Under the pieces are notes generated by a model. That model was not told where the DNA came from. It did not search any database and saw only the letters and a program-made list of their open reading frames with translations. The position numbers and the translations under genes were made by a program. From assembly GCA_032718475.1 (NCBI GenBank), contig JAUCBJ010007810.1:1-21810 (forward strand): 21,810 bases of DNA, in the 5' to 3' direction. Shown piece by piece: positions 16,173 through 21,810 of the stretch. Numbering within the stretch: the stretch's first letter is position 1; every line of letters begins with the position of its first letter. This DNA is from Nemertoderma westbladi (lineage: Eukaryota; Xenacoelomorpha; Nemertodermatida; Nemertodermatidae).

Positions 16173-18485
16173 CTACTTGATCTCTTGGCCGGCCTTTTGG
16201 GCTTTAAGTATGCGGTATTGTGCATCCTCCTGGGGGTGGCGTATCATTTCTGGCAACGGTGTTGCCTTAAAACCAGTTTCACGTAAAACGTCCGCCTTGT
16301 CTAATATATACAAGGTCACGCGCTTATGGTAGCCAAGCGATAGAAAGGCCCAAGCGATAGAATGCCAGGCTCCCCGATTTCGCTGTTCGACTTGCAATTT
16401 ATCGAACTCTCCGGTGGTTATCCGGTTCACCACAGTCTGAAAGTTCCAAGTATTCTTGTTATCTGGGTGAACTTGGAGGAAATAGTCGTGTACGACCTTA
16501 AATCCGCTATCTAAAAGGCATTTTGTCAAGCACCTCTAACAATTCGTCGTACTGAGGCATCGCTGATACGTATCCTTCCTTCAACATTATTAGAGGATTG
16601 ACAGCCCAGAATCCAAGATGCGCTCACATGGGGAAACGTTGTCGCTGTGTCGACACATGCTCATCCGCTAAGTCCTCCCAATGATGAAATAGCTGCCGCA
16701 TTATCTTCACCAACATATGCTTGTAGGTGACGTCTCGGAGTTGACATTCCGACGCTATTTATCCTTTGATGTTACAGTAGTTGCATTGAGCCACAAAGCG
16801 CCAACAGGTGTAGAAAGTGTGGGACTGTTGATCCCCACACCAGTTGCACACTAAGTCTGGAAGAGAGATGTGCTTTGCTCCAATTTCTTGGCATGATGCC
16901 CTGTAGCCCCACATCTGCTGCAAATGGTGTTGGCAGGGTACCAAACGCGTTCGTAGATCAGGTGTCCTATAGGGCGAGCGCTACTATCCACGTGATAGTC
17001 TTCATCATCGCGATCAGTCTCCGTGGGTTGCACACAAACCATGGCGCCGCTCTTCTCGAGCTTGCGGATCTCGGTTTGTGTCTTCCTCGGAAGATTCTCC
17101 TCTATCTCAATAACTTGCCACAACGGCTTGTCGATTATCGTGGACTCTGTCGGATCTTCATCAGGATGATGAATGGTAGGCGCGAGCGCCTTCCATGATC
17201 CTTCCGGGTCCTCAATCTCCGTATGGCGTTCCCTGTCATAGGGTACTACTAATGTTAACATCGACGGTCTGTCAATGAGACTTCCCGCGTGGGTGAGATA
17301 AACATCGCGAAAAACGCTGAATCCTGCGCGCGTGAAAACATCACAGTGGGTGTCAGTGTTATAAAATGGTTGAAGGAATCGGCGAAATACTTCCGTATGC
17401 GTCCTCCCTTCCTCATAAACTGCATGTCCCTCGCCGAAACATAACGGGTGTCGCTTTAACATTCTAAACACTATATCGGCGATGAAACATACGTTGACCG
17501 ATGAATCTATCACCAAATAATATTGTAGGATTATCCGCGGAGGTGAGGTAATCGATCAGTATACACACCCTCTCCATTTCAACTGTGATTCAAACTCATT
17601 GACGTTAGGGGTATCCCCTTCTCCATATATGTCTGTGTATTCGCTCTTCTTACTCTCATTATATTCCCAACTGAACATTATGTATGAGATATAGCCTGTT
17701 CCAGTTTTGAGCGTGTTATACTCCTGGAAATATCCTTGCTCTATAGCCCAGAGCAACAATGGTCTAGTGTCCTCATAAGGCGTAGGCAATCGGTCCTCCT
17801 CCTCGGGCATCCCAGCGAAATTGCTAATGAGGTCTTCCTGTATACTGGATCCGATCTTGATGATACTCTTGTCGAGTACGACGTCGTGCACCGCCTTTGG
17901 TAACATCCTAGCCTCTATGTTACAAGCTAGGTCCCTGGAGTTTACTATCCGCTTAATCATGGCGTGTCATTGTGTCGTCCCCTCTGGCATCAGCATCTTA
18001 CGGTCGCTCCACTGTCGGCTGAAGATGTGTAGCACTCCATCTGGCTCTCGAATTTGAATGGTTTTCGAAGTGAGGCTCTGCTGATGGCTCCCTCCTTCGT
18101 TGTCGTAGAACATGTATCCGTTCTCTCGCAGAGATCGACTCGTCGCGTCCCAATCGTCGAGTAAATCGTCAGTAGGGTTCAATATCCTTCCGATAGATTT
18201 CTCGTCATCAAGGCTAATAGGTTTCCCCGTCCAATTGGTCGCGATGTCGGTGTCGGTTCGTCTCCGATGTGCCGACTCCTATCCAAAATCAAATCGTCCT
18301 CATAGGGTGTGTCAAAAAAAAATGTTGGATTTTGACTGTGCATACCCTCTGGATTTGTGCATTTGGGTGAAAAAACGACACAGACAAAATTTGTCATCAT
18401 TTGGCTCAGGTTAAGGCGCTTGAAATTGTCAATGTTAATCGAATGGTATATTTTTGAATGGGAAAGGCCATCTGTCGGTTAGGAC
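16173..18485 (-). pseudogene. Decayed zinc-knuckle protein gene, family unrecognised
   Basis: A long minus-strand frame, about 750 codons, legible across several breaks. In order: an N-terminal part with FFFDTPYEDDLILDRS (18179-18485); a frameshift near 18230; NPTDDLLDDWDATSRSL to MLMPEGTTQ; an in-frame TGA (17967-17969), after which the same frame continues with RMLPKAVHDVVLDK and TRPLLLWAIEQGYF; breaks near 17556-17516; then RMLKRHPLCFGEGH and AGFSVFRDVYLTHAG. A zinc-binding cluster follows at about 16745-16910: CSRCGATGHH, a frameshift, CNWCGDQQSHTFYTC, and CNYCNIKG-stop-IASEC, where a TAA stands where CCHC knuckles have His. A region with another in-frame TGA follows, a frameshift near 16525, and an end segment (16173-16529) closing with AQYRILKAQKAGQEIK. 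GC and CpG content are far above the surroundings. Knuckles suggest nucleic-acid binding, as in retroelement Gag/ORF1 or nucleocapsid proteins, but a ~250-residue tail after the knuckles is unusual for Gag, and no polymerase is nearby. It could be a mobile-element, endogenous viral or host pseudogene. Confidence 0.65.
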
Positions 18486-18795
18486 ACTTCCAGTCATCAT
18501 ATGAAGTCCATTTTGGTCTCATTCGAACCACAATTTAGTGTGGGTAGATGTGATTGTCTAAGTCTTAGTACCAATATTTTGGAAACCTCAAGCTTAAATT
18601 TCGATATTACCAATAAGGGACTCATCAAAGGAGACCCCATTATCAATTTTGACTGTTGTCTTCATTGTAACTATAGTGACATGGTTCATAATGACAATAG
18701 AAACGAAAATAAAACCGAAAATATTGCTATTTAATTTATATTAATTAATAACAATGAATAATAATTGCTATTTATATTAAATTATTAACCATGAA
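18486..18795. other. Unassigned sequence
   Basis: GC falls back to background. A 77-codon plus-strand frame (18501-18734) has no recognisable motif and reads into low-complexity Asn/Lys-rich codons, so it is not called. Very AT-rich from 18720. Confidence 0.4.
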
Positions 18796-19188
18796 TTAGA
18801 CAAGTTTCATTTTGAGAGGCTTTGGAAAAGTTTGACGATGATATCCAACAATCTGGTACATAAGTCGAGGCTGGACATCACCCCTTATTAAAGGGTTGTT
18901 GAAGTCTGTAGCCAACTTTACAGCTCGTTCAGCACAATCGTTGACTACAGACAATGAATTCACCTTTCTCATGGCTGTGATATAATTAGTGTTCTCATGC
19001 CATGATTCCGGTTTGCTTTGAATGAAATGGGGTTCCAGTTTTAGAGCTTTGAACAGGTTCAGTAACCTTTTTGTGACAAAGTCTGCTAAGGTCTTGTTCT
19101 GGAAACAGTCTGTTGTCTTAAGCAACTGGTAGAATTGCACTAAATCCAATCGGTGGAATGGATACTCAAATGTGGGCAGTTCGAGTCA
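18796..19188 (-). pseudogene. C-terminal fragment of a repetitive invertebrate protein family
   Basis: The minus-strand frame ends in FPKPLKMKLV and stop at 18796, and is open back to a TGA near 19188. It contains LELPTFEYPFHRLDLVQFYQ, FKALKLEPHFIQSKPESW, VNSLSVVNDCAERAVKLATD and MYQIVGYHRQTFPKP. The block VVND-CAER-AVKL followed by DF and then QVV-x2-HR recurs, as I remember, at the C-terminus of a large family of uncharacterised proteins in many invertebrate genomes, probably linked to mobile DNA. Just upstream, a different frame reads ERIQRRDTRLPFGLPPRV and IIHNIPTAFIDSN (about 19190-19270), so a frameshift probably separates it from more of the same gene. Function is unknown; the copy is incomplete. 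Confidence 0.5.
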
Positions 19189-19490
19189 ATGAAAGCGGTT
19201 GGGATATTATGTATGATAACTCGCGGAGGGAGCCCGAATGGCAATCTCGTGTCTCTACGCTGAATTCTTTCTAGTACAGTAAGATAGTTTAACCAACTCT
19301 ATTAGGCAACCAAATATCGTTCAGTCGTTTCTACATAACAGCGCTTTGCAGCAATACATCAGCGACTACGTCACCACTAGTTCCAGTATCATTGTTAGAA
19401 TTTTGTCGAATCACGCAGTCATCCTCAGACGAGCGTTAACACTAACCGTTGGTCGATTCCTTCTTGACTCTGACTGTAAACATCTGATAG
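19189..19490. other. Mixed sequence, possible gene remnant
   Basis: Possible upstream continuation of the preceding fragment in other frames, with a serine/acidic stretch near 19410-19440 (minus strand). Nothing firm. Confidence 0.3.
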
Positions 19491-20640
19491 TAGTAGTAGT
19501 ATTTTATTGACATTGATAATATTGTTAATAATATAAAGCACAGCACAATCACAAATAATAAGCGAAATAGGAAATGAGGGAACTGTTAACCCATATTCAA
19601 AAAATAGTACCTAATTATAATGTCCAAAATATTCAAATGATATAAACAACGATAGTTCAATACTAATATAGTAATTACAGTATATATATATAAGTACTAA
19701 TCGCCTAAGACCTGTATTACTTCATATATATATTTACATAGAGACCCTAAATTATTATTATTACCATAGAATAATACATTAACGTTATCAAAATCCAAAT
19801 TTTCATATTTATTCCATAATTTTGTGGTTAAAGGGCAGAAAAGTAAAACTTTTCTTTTTAAAAGTTCGTTTTGTACAGAAATTTTGTCGCACTCACACAC
19901 CCGCTGTTCGGTCGGGGTTCGGCTCCATCTACCCTTTTCTATCCTTAGGTTGTGTGACATTAGTCTAATACGGGTGAACCATATCCGGATATAATCTGGC
20001 AGGTATAGGTCGCGTTTTTTATACAACTGGTGTGGTTCGAGATTGGGGTTCATTATTTCGCGATAAGTCCAGAATTTTGTTTTTGATTCTTCTATAGATC
20101 TAATTTTACTGCGAACTGGTTTCAAAGTATCACCATCTACTGATAGCTCAGTATCAGTTAAAATTTTATAGGCCGGTGTATTTGCAGATTTACAGAGCTC
20201 GTATACTTGGTAAAATGGGATATCTATATCAGTGTTCTTTAACATCTTTGATAGATAATTTTTCCGAGAGTTACAAATACGGGACTCAAGAGGTTGTATT
20301 CCGGCTTCAATTAAACATAGAGTCCGTAGTCTAACACCAAGGAGCGTCCTTACCATACGGTTATAGTATTTTTCGACTATTTTTGTATTGCATGTGAGCC
20401 AAGATTTGGATGCGTAGGTAGATGCTAATATCCCGGCTTCAAATACTTGTCGTTTTAGAATGAATGGCATACTTGTGTCTTTCGCACAAAAAATGGCAAA
20501 TTTGTTAGCGGTTTCTTCCCAGTGGGGGGTTCCTGAGATTTGAAACATGAGGTCATTTTACCATCACTTATAAAAACTGCACCTAAATATACATAATTTG
20601 TACACTGAGTCACTGAATCAATGAATCACTGAGTACGAAT
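19491..20640 (-). mobile_element. RTEX-like LINE, 5'-truncated, RT C-terminal end
   Basis: Minus strand. The recognisable part opens with TNYVYLGAVFISDGKMTS (about 20550-20615), the usual start of the region after RT catalysis. A frameshift near 20520-20550 leads into a 283-codon open frame (19697-20548). That contains FAIFCAKDTSMPFILKRQVF, EAGILASTYASKSWLTCNTK, NRMVRTLLGVRLRTLCL and, towards the end, QRVCECDKIS and LLFCPLTTKLWNKY, matching the C-terminal half of LINE reverse transcriptases of the RTE/RTEX or related groups. A ~200 bp AT-rich 3' UTR follows, ending in CAATAAAATACTACTACTACTA at 19491-19515. The catalytic RT core and the endonuclease are missing, as expected from 5' truncation. 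The long remaining frame suggests a relatively young insertion, but the copy cannot move by itself. Confidence 0.85.
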
Positions 20641-21308
20641 GGTTCCTTGTCATCCTCTCAGTACCGTTGATTACAAACAATAAAATACTACTACTGTACT
20701 AGGCCTATACGTATATGCATCATTTTCTTCCTTTGTCAGTACCGTCGTAGTAGGCTTATTGGGACATTCTCATGGGCGTTCCGGCTCGAGGCTCCAGGAA
20801 GCCAGGTACTCCCATTCGCCGTATTCGCTCCTCCTTGCCGTTGTTCCGGGTACCCCTGTTCGCTCCCTCCTTGTGCCTTGCCGTTGTCCCGTTTACTTTC
20901 CGTTCGCCGTATAGATAAGAAAGTACTGTATACAGTGCTGCGGAGCTTGTACCGGTGACTGCTGCACTGCATTGTACAGTGCACTGTACTACAGTACTAA
21001 TGTCTGAATGCGGTGATATTATTGCATCTAATTAATCTGGTTTTGAATTTGAGTCGTGAACCCCATTGTCTCAAAATTTTAGAACAATGATGGATGACAA
21101 CACACTGCCATTCACAATCTAATACGTCCTCCATATATATTTATCTTCTTTTTTTTTACAGCATTTATTATTCTCTGGTCACATATGTCGTACCTAATTA
21201 TTTATAAACTCACTGTTAGATTTTAACATATTTAATGACATAATTTAAATTATATTTATTTATTTATTTCTTGTGTGACTTAATTCATGAATATATTTAT
21301 TAAATTAA
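20641..21308. other. Unassigned region with a LINE-tail-like motif and GC patch
   Basis: CAATAAAATACTACTACTG on the plus strand at about 20678-20695 repeats the 3' tail of the LINE at 19491-20640, in the opposite orientation, so a second, mostly missing, LINE end may lie here. 20770-20915 is GC-rich, with two imperfect tandem units containing TTCGCTCC(C)TCCTTG...GCCGTTGT and CGTTCGCCGTAT at the right edge. The minus-strand 82-codon frame over it is not recognisable. 20920-21000 is rich in GTACAGT/TACTGTAC-type words. The rest is AT-rich. Confidence 0.4.
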
Positions 21309-21735
21309 TGTACCGATTTGTGTCTGTAATGGTTCTGTAATGGTTCTGTAATGGTTCTGTAACGGTTCTGTAATGGTTCTGTAATGGTTCTGTAACGGTT
21401 CTGTAATGGTTCTGTAATGGTTCTGTAATGGTTCTGTGATGGTTCTGTAATGGTTCTGTAATGGTTCTGTATAATGATTCTGTTAGGTTTTGTAATGGTT
21501 TTGTAATGGCTCTGTTTGTGTCTGTAATGGTTTTATAATGGTTCTGTCTGTAATGGTTCTGTAATTGTTCTGTTATGGTTCTGTAATTGTTCTGTAATGG
21601 TTCTGTTTGTGTCTGTAATGGTTCTGTTTGTGTCTGTAATGGTTCTGTTTGTGTCTGTAATGGTTCTGTAATGGTTCTGTTATGGTTCTGTAATGGTTCT
21701 GGAATAATTCTGTTTGTGTCTGTAATGGTTCTGTG
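21309..21735. repeat. 11 bp minisatellite (TGTAATGGTTC)n with 21 bp higher-order units
   Basis: Dozens of near-exact TGTAATGGTTC units with variants TGTAACGGTTC, TGTGATGGTTC and TGTTATGGTTC. Around 21601-21663 three 21 bp units TTCTGTTTGTGTCTGTAATGG run in tandem, a higher-order form combining TGTTTGTGTC with the basic unit. Both strands are open over the 21 bp portion simply because 21 is a multiple of three; these open frames are not genes. Confidence 0.95.
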
Positions 21736-21810
21736 TCAAGGCTTTTACGGGAGGCTGACCTACAGACTACAGATGCCATTACGAGTCTGTCTGTAACTCT
21801 TATGAGTGTT
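21736..21810. other. Unassigned end of window
   Basis: Short non-repetitive flank beyond the minisatellite. Nothing recognisable. Confidence 0.4.

Noticed and set aside
21309-21735. CRISPR-like array
   Set aside because: Units are 11 bp with no unique spacers, in eukaryotic DNA. It is a minisatellite.
21573-21796. Open frames on both strands over the minisatellite
   Set aside because: They exist only because the local period is 21 bp; they encode simple repeated peptides and have no supporting gene signals.

Overview
The window looks like AT-rich genomic DNA from an invertebrate animal. No bacterial operons, Shine-Dalgarno spacing or phage genes are visible. It is dominated by decayed non-LTR retrotransposons (RTE/RTEX-like and L2/Daphne/CR1-like), minisatellites, palindromes and long homopolymer C/G runs. 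I cannot name the species; a marine invertebrate (sponge, cnidarian, mollusc, amphioxus-like) would fit. CpG loss between two repeat copies hints at a genome with CpG methylation.

Layout. 260-1447 and 14605-15847 are two directly oriented copies of a ~1.2 kb repeat, roughly 95% identical. 1990-2300 and 5850-6470 hold a ~148 bp tandem repeat family. 2571-3390 (minus) is the 5' part of an RTE-type LINE, caught between two poly-C tracts. 4033-4659 (plus) is the only intact, convincing gene: a small secreted, probably GPI-anchored, cysteine-rich protein resembling the Ly6/uPAR three-finger family. 6962-about 9600 (minus) is an L2/Daphne-like LINE with remains of ORF1, endonuclease, reverse transcriptase and a (TTA)n tail. 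It sits inside a GGTATA-type minisatellite that reappears on its other side. 10487-12964 is a ~2.5 kb imperfect palindrome whose centre holds the zinc-finger end of another LINE.

15477-18485 (minus) is clearly richer in GC and CpG than its surroundings. It holds a long decayed reading frame (16173-18485) with several in-frame stops and frameshifts and a cluster of CCHC-like zinc knuckles. I do not recognise the family. It could be a retroelement gag/ORF1, an endogenous viral gene or a dead host gene, and it is the best candidate for something undescribed. Downstream on the same strand, a second damaged frame (15477-15989) runs across the edge of the 1.2 kb repeat.

18796-19188 (minus) is the C-terminal piece of a repetitive invertebrate protein family with a VVNDCAERAVKL motif. 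19491-20640 (minus) is the 3' end of an RTEX-like LINE. The window closes with an 11 bp minisatellite (21309-21735).

There is no evidence of genes working together in a pathway. The organising theme is repeated insertion, nesting and decay of mobile elements around one small host gene. All identifications come from reading translations by eye; none has been checked by a database search.
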